Part shown: positions 49,042 to 58,312 of the stretch, piece by piece
Numbering within the stretch: position 1 is the first letter of the stretch
How the letters are laid out: each line of letters begins with the position of its first letter
NCBI GenBank assembly: GCA_019638025.1
Contig: JAHBUO010000001.1
Span: forward strand, 124,001-188,000
DNA from: Ignavibacteriaceae bacterium
GTDB lineage: Bacteria; Bacteroidota; Ignavibacteria; Ignavibacteriales; Ignavibacteriaceae
Direction of reading: 5' to 3'
DNA length: 64,000 nucleotides
Translations under genes and position numbers: made by a program
The notes under the pieces: model-generated
Database searches by the model: none
What the model saw: only the letters and a program-made list of their open reading frames with translations
Told to the model about the DNA's origin: nothing

Positions 49042-50457
49042 ATGGATAATAAAATAAACTTAGTAGTAATTGGCGGTGGACCCGGTGGTTATGCCGCCGC
49101 ATTTATCGCCGCTGATATGGGAATGAATGTAACACTGATTGATGCAGATAAAAATCTCGGCGGTGTGTGTCTTAATAGAGGATGCATCCCCTCAAAAGCG
49201 TTATTGCACATTGCAAAACTTATCAATGAAGCAAAAGAAGCCTCTCATTGGGGAATCGAATTTGGTGAGCCTAAAATTGATGTCGAGAAAATCCGTGCCT
49301 TCAAAAATAAAGTTATCACCAAACAAGCAACCGGATTAAATACTCTCGTTAAACAGCGTAAAGTAAATTACATTTCGGGTAGAGCAAGTTTTATAAACTC
49401 AACTACTCTAAAAGTTGATAAGAATGATGGAACAGTTGAAAATGTTTCTTTCGATAAAGCGATTATTGCAATAGGTTCAATTATAACCTCTATCCCGTCA
49501 CTTGAAATTAACAGCAAAAGAATGTTAAACTCAACAAGTGCTTTGGAACTTCCCGAAATCCCGAAATCCCTTTTGGTTGTAGGTGGAGGATATATCGGAC
49601 TCGAGCTTGGTTCTGTTTATTCAGCACTCGGGACTAAAGTCTCAGTAGTTGAAATGACAGCCGGATTATTACCCGGTGCCGACCGCGATATGGTTATGTA
49701 CTTATCAAAAAGATTAACAGCTTCTTTCGATAAAATTATGCTCAACTCAAAAGTAACTTCTATAAAAGAAGTTGAATCAGGGTTGGCTGTTACTATCGAA
49801 GGGAAAGAGGGTAAATCTGAAATAATAGAATACGATTATGTACTAATGTCAATCGGCAGAAGACCTGAAACAAAAGGTCTTGGACTTGAAAATACAAAAG
49901 TTGAAGTGAATCAGAGAGGATGGATTGTTGTTAATCAACAGCTTGAAACTACCGATTCAAATATTTATGCAATAGGTGATATTGCGGGTGAACCGATGCT
50001 TGCACATAAAGCTTCGCACGAAGCTCGTGTTGCAGTTGAACATATTGCAGGGCATAAAGTCGCATTTGAACCGAAAGCAATTCCCGCCGTTGTTTTTACT
50101 GACCCCGAAATTGCATGGGCAGGTTTAACAGAAACTCAAGCTAAAGAAAAAGGAATTAAGCATGAAGTAGCTAAGTTTCCATGGATTGTTTCCGGACGTG
50201 CGACAACTTTAGACCGTTCCGACGGTGTGACAAAATTAATTGTTGACCCGGATACTCAACAGATTCTCGGTGTAGGTATTTGTGGACCCGGTGCAGGTGA
50301 GTTAATTGCCGAAGGTGTTCTTGCAATTGAAATGGGGGCTAATGTTACCGATGTTTCATTAACTATTCATCCGCATCCGACATTATCAGAAACAATAATG
50401 GAAGCGGCAGAAGTTTTCCTTGGGCATAGTCCGCATATCTATCGCCCTAAAAAATAA
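49042..50457 (+). CDS. lpdA: Dihydrolipoyl dehydrogenase (E3)
   Basis: 471 residues. FAD-binding VVIGGGPGGYAAAFIAADMG, redox-active disulfide Cys43-Cys48 (GGVCLNRGCIPSKALL), NAD-binding VVGGGYIGLELGSVYSALG near 180, and the C-terminal catalytic HPHPTLSE. Reoxidises the E2 lipoyl group with NAD+. Last gene of the PDH operon, 30 bases after E2. Confidence 0.95.
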   Translation: MDNKINLVVIGGGPGGYAAAFIAADMGMNVTLIDADKNLGGVCLNRGCIPSKALLHIAKLINEAKEASHWGIEFGEPKIDVEKIRAFKNKVITKQATGLNTLVKQRKVNYISGRASFINSTTLKVDKNDGTVENVSFDKAIIAIGSIITSIPSLEINSKRMLNSTSALELPEIPKSLLVVGGGYIGLELGSVYSALGTKVSVVEMTAGLLPGADRDMVMYLSKRLTASFDKIMLNSKVTSIKEVESGLAVTIEGKEGKSEIIEYDYVLMSIGRRPETKGLGLENTKVEVNQRGWIVVNQQLETTDSNIYAIGDIAGEPMLAHKASHEARVAVEHIAGHKVAFEPKAIPAVVFTDPEIAWAGLTETQAKEKGIKHEVAKFPWIVSGRATTLDRSDGVTKLIVDPDTQQILGVGICGPGAGELIAEGVLAIEMGANVTDVSLTIHPHPTLSETIMEAAEVFLGHSPHIYRPKK

Positions 50458-50495
50458 TCAGCTAACTGAATAACTCCCCTAAGTTGTTCTAGCGC

Positions 50496-50530
50496 AAAGC
50501 CTTGTTGGATTTATCCTGCAAGGCTTTTGT
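50496..50530 (+). terminator. Terminator of the PDH operon
   Basis: Stem AAAGCCTTG / CAAGGCTTT with a 14-base loop (50496-50527) and TTGTATT behind it, 38 bases past the lpdA stop. Confidence 0.75.
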
Positions 50531-50594
50531 ATTATTTGCCTCTCTTTAAAAACTTGGGGATTAAGAAGAATAAACCGCAAAAGTTAGCATTTGA

Positions 50595-51015
50595 TTTGGC
50601 TAAAGCCAATTATCGGTGTAGGCTTTTTTAATTCCACGACTTGAAAGTCGTGGCAAATTAAAGTCGCGACAATTGAAATTCATCGCCATTATTCGGGAGA
50701 TGCAACCTCGTTTTGTTTTACAATAGCCCCCATCTTCAGATGGGGTTTATAAAAAGAAAAAAATATTTGGGCTTTAGCCCAATGAGTCTGCGTTTTGTTT
50801 GGCTAAAGCCAATTATTGGTGTAGGCTTTTTTAACCCCACGACTTGAAAGTCGTGGCTAATTAAAGTCATGGCTATTGAAATTCATCGCCATTATTTGGA
50901 GATGCAACCTCATTTTGTTTTGCATTAGCCCCCATCTTCAGATGGGGTTTATAAAAAGAAAAAAAATATTTGGGCTTTAGCCCAATTTACTCGCATTACA
51001 TTTGGCACAAGCCAA
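50595..51015. repeat. REP-like nested repeat array A (two units plus a partial third)
   Basis: Unit starts, marked by GGCTAAAGCC, at 50598, 50801 and (changed to GGCACAAGCC) 51004: period 203. Each unit runs GGCTAAAGCC, CCACGACTTGAAAGTCGTGG, three 16-base AAGTCGTGGC-type subrepeats, a GAGATGCAACCTC-type weak dyad, CCCCCATCTTCAGATGGGG, an A-rich run and GGGCTTTAGCCC. The same unit recurs at 58.8-63.2 kb. It lies between the PDH operon and a secreted-protein gene and codes for nothing. Confidence 0.92.
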
Positions 51016-51034
51016 TTATTGTGTAGAAGATTCT

Positions 51035-51170
51035 AACTCCCCCCCAAAAATCCCCAACTATTATTTAACATAAAACCTTTGGAATCACAGAGATATTTAC
51101 TTACTTTTTGATGTTGATAATCAGATCTACTTACCCACTTGCAAATTCTAATTTGATTATTACGCTTTTT
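51035..51170. repeat. Array-end flank, copy 1
   Basis: Non-coding sequence just after array A that recurs just after array D (63250-63385). The best-matched core is TTTAACATAAAACCTTTGG, then AATCACAGAGATAT and, after a gap, GTTGATAATCAGAT. Similarity fades into a TTTGATTATT...TTTTTGTT tract. Confidence 0.75.
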
Positions 51171-51328
51171 GTTAGTTCTTTTTGAACTTCGGCACCCCCC
51201 TCTTTTGCTGAGGTAGAAATTAACAAAGCAATTTTTCTTTGAACCCCCTCTTGGGTTAGAAATTGTGTTACTATAATTAACTACATACTATATAACTTAT
51301 AATTTAATTAATAAAGGGCTATGCTTTT
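51171..51328. other. Leader of the phase-variable T9SS protein gene
   Basis: AT-rich, with no gene seen. It includes TACTATAATTAACTACATAC, a possible promoter around 51270-51290, and the AAAGGG ribosome site at 51313-51318. Confidence 0.35.
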
Positions 51329-52745
51329 ATGAAAGAATTCTTTTTACTCTTTTTTACTCTTTTTTACACTTCTTTTCTTCGGTGGATTTGTTGGAGAGGT
51401 TTGGGGACAACCCTGGGCTTATAATTTTGGGACCGAGACAGGAACATACAACACAAACAACAGTGCAAGCACAACGTTTTTGCCTACGCCTGAATCAAAT
51501 GGTGGTACAGCCAGAGTAAAAATTAGTAATAGCCAGGGAGGTGCATTTATACTTTCTAATCCGGGAGTTAATATTGGAGGATCAGGCTCGCAATTACAAA
51601 TATCTGCTCCAACTAGTACTTCTGTGAATAAATTTTCAATTTATGATTACTCAGCCGGAAAATCTTTTACACTAAGATTCAGATTGAGATTGGGTGCTAG
51701 TGACGGTTCTTCAACCGGTGCTACAAATGGAACCTGGCATTGCTTTATTGGCGATGGAGCAACATACTCTGATAATAACGCATTTGCAGGCACACAAGTT
51801 TTTACAGGTTTACAATGGGTTTTTAGGGCATCAGACACAATTACGACGAACTACCGAAATGGAGGAAGTTGGAGTGCAGTTTCCGAAACTCCGTTTTCTC
51901 AGGGGGTCTCGTACTTGGTTGAGATTTACGGCAATAACACAACAAGTTCAATAAATTATAATTATGGAGTAGCTCAATCAGTTGCTTCTAATAAATTTGA
52001 TTTATGGGTTAACGGAAGTTTGGTTGGTGATGATTTATCAAAAGCACAACTCGCAAATGATGCGAATATCGATTCATGGATGTTTTATGGAGTATCCAGT
52101 GCAAGTAATGTTGCTAATATTTTCTTGGATGATTTTATTTATACCAATTCTATTGCTAACAATCCTCTCCCCGTAGAACTCGCCTCATTTAACGCAGTGC
52201 CTGTTAACGGTGTGGTTAAGTTAATTTGGCAGACTTCTACCGAGATTAATAATCATGGTTTTGATGTTGAGAGAGCTATCTCTTCTAATTCTTCGGATGA
52301 TTTAACATGGGAAACTCTAGCTTTTGTTAAAGGGAACGGGAACAGTAACTCGGTTAAAGAGTATTCTTATACCGACAACAATATTTCTGCTTCCGGTAAG
52401 TATGCTTACAGATTAAAACAACTCGATACAGACGGGGCTTATAAATACTCTCCTATTGTCGAGACTGACATTACCGTAGTTCTGGATTATGCACTTGAGC
52501 AGAATTATCCTAATCCGTTTAATCCCTCTACTACAATTAACTACTCAATTCCTAATGTGGAATATGTAACTATAAAAGTCTTCAATACACTCGGAGAAGA
52601 AGTAGCTACATTAGTAAACGAACAAAAAACAGCGGGCAATTTCGAGGTAAAGTTTGAAAGAACAAGTTTAACATCGGGAATATATTTTTACCGAATTCAA
52701 AGCGGAAATTATAATGAAACCAAGAAGATGATTTTGTTGAAGTGA
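51329..52745 (+). CDS. Secreted T9SS protein, out of frame through a 10-bp tandem repeat
   Basis: The open frame from about 51372 to 52745 encodes GQPWAYNFGTETG..., a lectin/LamG-like beta-rich domain and, from PLPVELASF, the same C-terminal module as its neighbours, with QNYPNPFNPSTTINYSIP to KMILLK. It has no start codon of its own. The ribosome site AAAGGG (51313-51318) points to ATG 51329, whose signal peptide MKEFFLLFFTLF runs into the repeat and shifts to a frame that stops after 31 codons. Deleting one 10-base copy would join MKEFFLLFFTLLFFGGFVGE to the mature part. It is thus either a phase-OFF gene, a fresh mutation or an assembly error. Binding target unknown. Confidence 0.75.
51341..51368 (+). 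repeat. 10-bp tandem repeat within a signal-peptide sequence
   Basis: TTTTTACTCT, TTTTTACTCT, TTTTTACA(CT): about 2.8 copies with a period of 10, not divisible by three. Each gain or loss of a copy changes the reading frame of the gene at 51329-52745. Confidence 0.9.
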
Positions 52746-52751
52746 TGAAAT

Positions 52752-52870
52752 AACCCTTTGTGTTCTTTGTGTTTAAGTGCGTTTGTTTTTAAGAAAGAAC
52801 TCCAACACTAAGTTCACTAAGGAAAAACAGAAGGCAATTTCTCGCAGAGACACGAAGAACGCAAAGGAAA
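52752..52870. repeat. Divergent TTTGTGTTCTTTGTG / CGAAGAACGCAAAGG inverted repeat
   Basis: CCTTTGTGTTCTTTGTGTTT near 52753-52772 faces GAGACACGAAGAACGCAAAGG-like sequence near 52847-52867 in opposite orientation. Imperfect inverted arms of about 20 bases around some 75 bases. Non-coding, 3' of the T9SS gene. Confidence 0.5.
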
Positions 52871-53010
52871 AACTGATTCATAAATCTCGGCAGTAGTTGG
52901 CGAGAAGCCGTAAACTTCATGGTGAAAAATTAATTCATTTTTCCTCTCCCATTTTCCCCCTCACCTCTTACCCTTTGAATTTAGTTCAAATTCGTGGGAT
53001 TACTCCTTAA

Positions 53011-53185
53011 AAGTCTTTTTTAAGCCTTAAAAGTCTTTTTTAAAGCTTATAACTCTTTTTTAAACGCTAAAAAACTCTTTTAAGCCTTATAACTCTTTTT
53101 TAAGCACTAAAACTCTTTTTTACGGCTTAAATTTCTTTTTTAAGCTTTACAACTCATTTTTATGGCTTATAATACTCTTTTAAAC
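53011..53185. repeat. 20-bp minisatellite with phased T-tracts
   Basis: About nine imperfect copies of a 20-base unit like GCTTATAACTCTTTTTTAAG. T-tracts begin at 53016, 53036, 53056, about 53076, 53096, 53116, 53136, 53156 and about 53176, a constant 20-base register (close to two helical turns). It lies between two convergent genes. Predicted to bend. Confidence 0.85.
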
Positions 53186-53212
53186 GTTAAACAATCACAG
53201 CTAAGTGAAAAA

Positions 53213-53242
53213 CAAAAAAGGCTGCCAAAATTTGACAGCCTT
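53213..53242 (-). terminator. Terminator after the GHL10 gene (minus strand)
   Basis: Stem AAGGCTG / CAGCCTT (53218-53224 and 53236-53242), followed on the minus strand by TTTTGTTTTTC. 20 bases past the stop. Confidence 0.85.
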
Positions 53243-53261
53243 CCTTTTCAACTCTAGTTTT

Positions 53262-55895
53262 TTACTTCATCAGTATCATTTTTTTAACTGAAACATATTC
53301 TCCGGTGCGGATTTTATAAAAATAAATTCCTGAGGATAAACTAGTACCGTCAAATTGCAATTCGTAATTCCCCGGTTGTTTAATTTCGTTCACAGGTGAA
53401 GCAATTAATTCTCCCAATAAATTATAAATCTCGAAATTAACCAATCCCTCATTTTTTACCGAGTAGCGGATAGTTGTAACCGGATTAAAAGGATTCGGGT
53501 AATTTTGTGACAGTTCGTAAGCATAAATTCCGTTCACATCTATTTCAACTTCATTTGAATATTTAAAGGAGCCGTCGGTGTCAATTTGTTTTAGTCTATA
53601 TTTTAGAATAGCTCCTCTGTTGCTCAAAGCATAAACATCATCAGTAAAAGAATAATCTTTTATCGAGTTACTGTTCCCGCTACCTGTTACAAAACCGATT
53701 GTTTGCCATAAAGCATCATCGCTATTAACATTAGATTTTTCACTTCTTTCAACTTCAAAGCCGTAATTATTAAGCTCTGATGCAGTACTCCATCGCAAAT
53801 GAACTTTATTCTTTTCAATAGAAGAAGCAAAAGTTATAATCTCAACGGGTAACGGATTAATGAAATCTTTTGTTACATAATCAATGTAGAGTGTCCAATC
53901 GGGGGAATCGTTTGGGGCATAAAAGAGAATGGCATCAAGTGTAAAATTATTTTCATCAATATTACCGTTTCCGGTAAAAGGATCCCAATCATTATTGTTA
54001 TCTAAATTCCATTGATATAAATGCCAATTACCGTCATTTATTACACTTTGTTTAACCCCCATTTCCAGAGGTGCGCCGCTTACTCCTCCTTCTCTGATAT
54101 TAATGCTAACCTCTGCTCCGCTCGGTGCCGAAGAAGTTTTCAGCCAATAACCGATATAACCATCACTTGAAAGAAGCGTATTATTAGCCGGAACTCCGCT
54201 CCCCGAAACCAAACGAACAGACCAGTTTGAAGATGAACTTGTACTATCTTTCAAAATAACTTTTAACGAAGCGTTTCCTTGGTACGCAGTTTCATTTGTC
54301 TGTACAGAAGTAGAAAATTTTGATATTCCGGTTGTACTTCCGCTGAAAGTAGGTGAAGTATTAAACAAACCAACACCGCTTTCAAAATTTTCTAATACAG
54401 TTAATGTTTGAATAGAAGCTTCATTTGATTTTACGCTTTCGTTACGGTATGGGTCGAGTGCAGTAACTACGTAATAATAATTTACTTGAGAAATATTTGC
54501 ATCGAAAAAAGAAGTTTCGTTGTTAAACAATATTGCAATAATATTTGCCGGATTAGTAATAGAAACATTAGATGCAATTCCTCTATAAACTACATAATAT
54601 CGGGCAAGATTTCCGTCACTTGCGGCAGTCGGTGCATTCCATTGTAGCTGAACTCCGTTTGTTACCGCAGAAGCCGTTAGTCCGGTAGGAGGATTTGGAG
54701 CAATATTATTTTTCCATGTTAAAGGGGGAACAACCGATTTATATTTATTATAGTTATTCTTTAACGAATCCTTAAAACCAAGATTATTAGTAATAAACTG
54801 AGATGCTCTGAATAGTGAATTCCCCAATACTTTATTGTTAGCTCTGTTTAATTGTGTTTGCGCCGGAAGTTCGTTGTTTGTGTATGAATCTCTAAATTGT
54901 TGCCCCGGGTAAAATAATCGTTGATTTGCAAAAGTACTGTCAGCCCACCATTTCATCAACTTATCATAATCTTGAGCCCCTCCAATTTGCCAATATAATT
55001 GTGGCATAATATAATCGACGCTTCTATCCTGAAGCCATTTAATTGCGTCACAATAAATTGAACTGTATGCACTTGTTCCGGTTATACCGGTTGGTGTTCC
55101 CGATTTCCAAATACCAAACGGACTAATCCCGAATTTTATATACGGTTTACTGCTTCCGTTAATAGCATTATTAATAGCCGAAATCAGAATGTTAATATTA
55201 TCTCGTCTCCAATCTCCCAAATTAGTAAACCCGCGAGGGAAAGCGGCAAATGTAGCGGCATCTTCAGTTGTAATTTCATTAGGGGCATAAGGATAAAAGT
55301 AATCATCAAAGTGAATTCCGTCTATATCGTAGTTGTTAACTATATCGAGAACAATATTCACAAGATAGTTTCTCACATCAGCTAAACCCGGATTTAATAT
55401 TTTTTTTTGATCGGTTCCCACGCTTAAAACCCACGAAGGATTTTGATTTATAACATGTGAAGAATGTACTGCAGTATTTGCTCCCTCTTTTACTCGATAA
55501 GGATTTAACCATGCATGAAGCTCCATTCCACGCTTGTGTGCTTCTTCTATTGCATAAGTAAGCGGGTCCCAGAGTGGATTTGGCGCAGTCCCTTCCGCCC
55601 CCGTTAACCAATATGACCATGGTTCATAAGCCGATTGATATAATGCATCGCAGTTTGGTCTTACCTGAAGAAGCAAACTATTTATCCCTGCCGATTTAAG
55701 TGTATCGAGCAATCGTTTCAACGAATCTTTTTGAACCGTTTGTGCAGTTAAATTTGTCCCTCTTGTTCTAGGCCAATCAAGATTATAAACCGATGAAACC
55801 CATGTTCCTCGAAACTCAGTTTTGGGATATGTCTGTCCAACTGAATTAATATTGTATAGTAAAGTGAGAGCAATAATCAGAATAATATTTTTCAT
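53262..55895 (-). CDS. Secreted glycoside hydrolase-like (GHL10/YngK) protein with T9SS domain
   Basis: 877 residues. Signal peptide 1-20, then a GHL10 (DUF187) TIM-barrel: EFRGTWVSSVYNLDWP, SLLLQVRPNCDALYQSAYEPWSYW, MELHAWLNPYRV, DGIHFDDYFYPY and DYIMPQLYWQIGG near 300. A fibronectin type III domain follows at about 405-495, a beta-sandwich carbohydrate-binding-like domain at about 500-680, and the T9SS module from PLPVEIITF with QNYPNPFNPVTTIRYSV. Expected to act on a surface or environmental glycan; substrate unknown. Confidence 0.9.
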   Translation of the reverse strand: MKNIILIIALTLLYNINSVGQTYPKTEFRGTWVSSVYNLDWPRTRGTNLTAQTVQKDSLKRLLDTLKSAGINSLLLQVRPNCDALYQSAYEPWSYWLTGAEGTAPNPLWDPLTYAIEEAHKRGMELHAWLNPYRVKEGANTAVHSSHVINQNPSWVLSVGTDQKKILNPGLADVRNYLVNIVLDIVNNYDIDGIHFDDYFYPYAPNEITTEDAATFAAFPRGFTNLGDWRRDNINILISAINNAINGSSKPYIKFGISPFGIWKSGTPTGITGTSAYSSIYCDAIKWLQDRSVDYIMPQLYWQIGGAQDYDKLMKWWADSTFANQRLFYPGQQFRDSYTNNELPAQTQLNRANNKVLGNSLFRASQFITNNLGFKDSLKNNYNKYKSVVPPLTWKNNIAPNPPTGLTASAVTNGVQLQWNAPTAASDGNLARYYVVYRGIASNVSITNPANIIAILFNNETSFFDANISQVNYYYVVTALDPYRNESVKSNEASIQTLTVLENFESGVGLFNTSPTFSGSTTGISKFSTSVQTNETAYQGNASLKVILKDSTSSSSNWSVRLVSGSGVPANNTLLSSDGYIGYWLKTSSAPSGAEVSINIREGGVSGAPLEMGVKQSVINDGNWHLYQWNLDNNNDWDPFTGNGNIDENNFTLDAILFYAPNDSPDWTLYIDYVTKDFINPLPVEIITFASSIEKNKVHLRWSTASELNNYGFEVERSEKSNVNSDDALWQTIGFVTGSGNSNSIKDYSFTDDVYALSNRGAILKYRLKQIDTDGSFKYSNEVEIDVNGIYAYELSQNYPNPFNPVTTIRYSVKNEGLVNFEIYNLLGELIASPVNEIKQPGNYELQFDGTSLSSGIYFYKIRTGEYVSVKKMILMK

Positions 55896-55924
55896 ACTCT
55901 ATTGGTAAACCATAATTTCTATTG

Positions 55925-55957
55925 ATTAAAAAAAATCCTGCCCAACCGGGCAGGATT
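55925..55957 (-). terminator. Terminator after the DUF4623-like gene (minus strand)
   Basis: Perfect 10-base stem AATCCTGCCC / GGGCAGGATT (55934-55943 and 55948-55957) with a 4-base loop, followed on the minus strand by TTTTTTTAATC. Confidence 0.92.
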
Positions 55958-55981
55958 CATAAGTTCTCTTTAACTTTTTGC

Positions 55982-58276
55982 TTATTTGATTAACAACATC
56001 TTCTTTGTCTGTACAAAGTCATTTGCTATTAAACGATAGACATAAGTACCGCTTGCAAGATTTAATGCATTAAACGGAATGGAATAACTTCCTGCCGATT
56101 GTGTTTCATTTATAAGCTCCGCAACTTTTTCTCCGCTGATTGAATATATTACAAGCATTACTTTGCTGTCAACCGGAATGGTATAGTTAATGTTTGTAAC
56201 GGGATTAAACGGATTCGGATAATTTTGCATTAATGCAAATTCTTTAGGAACATCAATATCAACTTCAACGGTTTGGCTGTATTCATAACTTCCATCGTTG
56301 TCAATCATTTTTAATCTATATTGATATTTCCCTTGTTGTAAGTTATTATCGGTAAAAGAGTATTGTTTAGGTGAATTACTGTTACCCGATGCATTAACAG
56401 TCCCGACAACATTCCATACTTCATTATCGCTTCTTTCAACAACAAATTGATAACTGTTAACTTCGGTAGCGGTTGACCAAGTTAAAATAATATTAGGCCC
56501 ATGTAATCTTGCTGATAAACTTTGTAGCTCAACGGGTAGCGGGAAGTTTTTTCCTGTATTGGTACTGTAGTTAATTGTTCGAATATCATAATATTCACTA
56601 CTCTGATTATCTATTAAAGAAAATGTGGTGGTTAATACATAATAAGAATTATTTGTAGTGCCATTAACATCAGCACCCGGAACAGTTGCAGTATATGGAT
56701 TACTTCCAGTAGATGCCTCCACAACTTTTGAAGTTGTCCAATTATCAGTAGTATATCTAACAAATACTTTTTCCGAAGCTGCTTTTGCACCTGATAAAGT
56801 TACGGTTACAGTAACATCATTTCCTGCTGACGTAAAATTATCTGTCACAGAATTTATTGTTTTCGGGGCTGATTCAAGAGTCATTACGCCAACTGTAACA
56901 CTACTTGAATTAACAGGTTCTTTTACAGTAAAATGTGTGTACGCTTTTAAATCCCCTATATTATCGCCATTTACAACAAGATTCCCCCCATTTTGAGGAA
57001 TTGTCCATACATAATTTGCAGAATTGCTTCCAGGAATCCAGTAGCCACCTGACCACTGGTAATCATAGCTAGCCCCCTTTGTTATTTTAAATTCATTATT
57101 TTGAACAATCTGACTTGTAAAACCGTAATAGTAAGTTCCTCCACCCAATCCCTCTTTAAGATAAGCCTTAGTTGTATTATCGTGTACCCAACCATTTGTT
57201 CCCGGGAAATAAACGGGTGTTAGTGGATACGTGTTTGTGGTGTATGCACCTAGCCCATTATTTGTTGCTAAGACAAACAATGTAAAACTTCCATCACTGT
57301 TCTGCTTAAATGCAACATCACCTGTTTTGTTACCATTTGTATTTGTTCCCAATGAGGCAGTCGCTCCATATGTGGATGATACTGTAGGATCGGTAACATT
57401 TACCCCAGTAATTCTTAAGTTGTTTAGCGTTGTACTTTCAATTTCTCCAACTAAAATATAGTGTTGATTATTGAAAATTTTATTTAAATATTTTATTGAT
57501 TGCGCATTATTTTGATTTATTCTATTAAAACTAGGAATTGCACCGCCCTGTTGAACCCCATCTTTATTAAACTTCAACGCCTGTCTACCTACTTGTTTGT
57601 AATAAAAATCTGATTCTACACCTGCTGAAATCGGAGTAATGGCTGCGATTACATTTGAAGGAGCTACATAATCGGTACCAGACAAAGTGATTACTGAAGG
57701 AGAAAAAGTATTTCCATAATCTGATGTTGTGAATCTATATACTCTCGCAGAATTTGAAGAAGCTACATATATGGTTAAAGTATTATTATCCGCTCTACCA
57801 ACAATTGTGAACCTATCTCCTAATCTATCTGCTACACCTGAAACATAATTTATAACTGCCGTTGGACTTGCTGCTTCATGGTCCCATCGGTAAACTTTCC
57901 ATGAATTACTTGTGTTGTCATCTCTTCTATTACAAGCAAAAATAACTCCATCATCAGAAATCTCAACATCATTTATGGCCACATTACCACCAGAAATACC
58001 TGTCTCGTTCAAAGTTCCGATATCAGCTCCTGTTTCTGCGTTCAAAATATGTAAATAATTAGATAAAGCGCGTGCAACAACCAATCTATGATTTTTCACA
58101 CCACCATTAGATTCTGCAAGATAACCGTAAGCGAGAGACCTTGTTTCGTTACCATTTGTTGTCATCCAGCTTGGAAATGACGATGTACTTTTCCTTTCCC
58201 ACAAAGTCGTAAACTGTCCAAAGAGATTCTGTGAACTGAGCACAAGCAAAAAAAGAATTGTAATTAATTTTTTCAT
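55982..58276 (-). CDS. Secreted beta-propeller-like protein (DUF4623-like) with T9SS domain
   Basis: 764 residues: signal peptide 1-20; a repetitive beta-rich region with WERKSTSSFPSWMTTNGNETRSLAYGY and NDVEISDDGVIFACNRR, resembling DUF4623 proteins; a beta-sandwich domain near 470-600; and the C-terminal LPVELQSL module with QNYPNPFNPVTNINYTIP. Surface or secreted, function unknown. Same strand as the GHL10 gene but separated by a terminator. Confidence 0.8.
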   Translation of the reverse strand: MKKLITILFLLVLSSQNLFGQFTTLWERKSTSSFPSWMTTNGNETRSLAYGYLAESNGGVKNHRLVVARALSNYLHILNAETGADIGTLNETGISGGNVAINDVEISDDGVIFACNRRDDNTSNSWKVYRWDHEAASPTAVINYVSGVADRLGDRFTIVGRADNNTLTIYVASSNSARVYRFTTSDYGNTFSPSVITLSGTDYVAPSNVIAAITPISAGVESDFYYKQVGRQALKFNKDGVQQGGAIPSFNRINQNNAQSIKYLNKIFNNQHYILVGEIESTTLNNLRITGVNVTDPTVSSTYGATASLGTNTNGNKTGDVAFKQNSDGSFTLFVLATNNGLGAYTTNTYPLTPVYFPGTNGWVHDNTTKAYLKEGLGGGTYYYGFTSQIVQNNEFKITKGASYDYQWSGGYWIPGSNSANYVWTIPQNGGNLVVNGDNIGDLKAYTHFTVKEPVNSSSVTVGVMTLESAPKTINSVTDNFTSAGNDVTVTVTLSGAKAASEKVFVRYTTDNWTTSKVVEASTGSNPYTATVPGADVNGTTNNSYYVLTTTFSLIDNQSSEYYDIRTINYSTNTGKNFPLPVELQSLSARLHGPNIILTWSTATEVNSYQFVVERSDNEVWNVVGTVNASGNSNSPKQYSFTDNNLQQGKYQYRLKMIDNDGSYEYSQTVEVDIDVPKEFALMQNYPNPFNPVTNINYTIPVDSKVMLVIYSISGEKVAELINETQSAGSYSIPFNALNLASGTYVYRLIANDFVQTKKMLLIK

Positions 58277-58312
58277 ATCTCACCTATTGTATTATGAATG
58301 TTGTTAATTTAT

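Noticed and set aside
50595-51015. Array A as a riboswitch or structured RNA
   Set aside because: The hairpins recur in tandem and in four places without any fixed relation to a downstream gene, as expected for REP-like DNA rather than a regulator.
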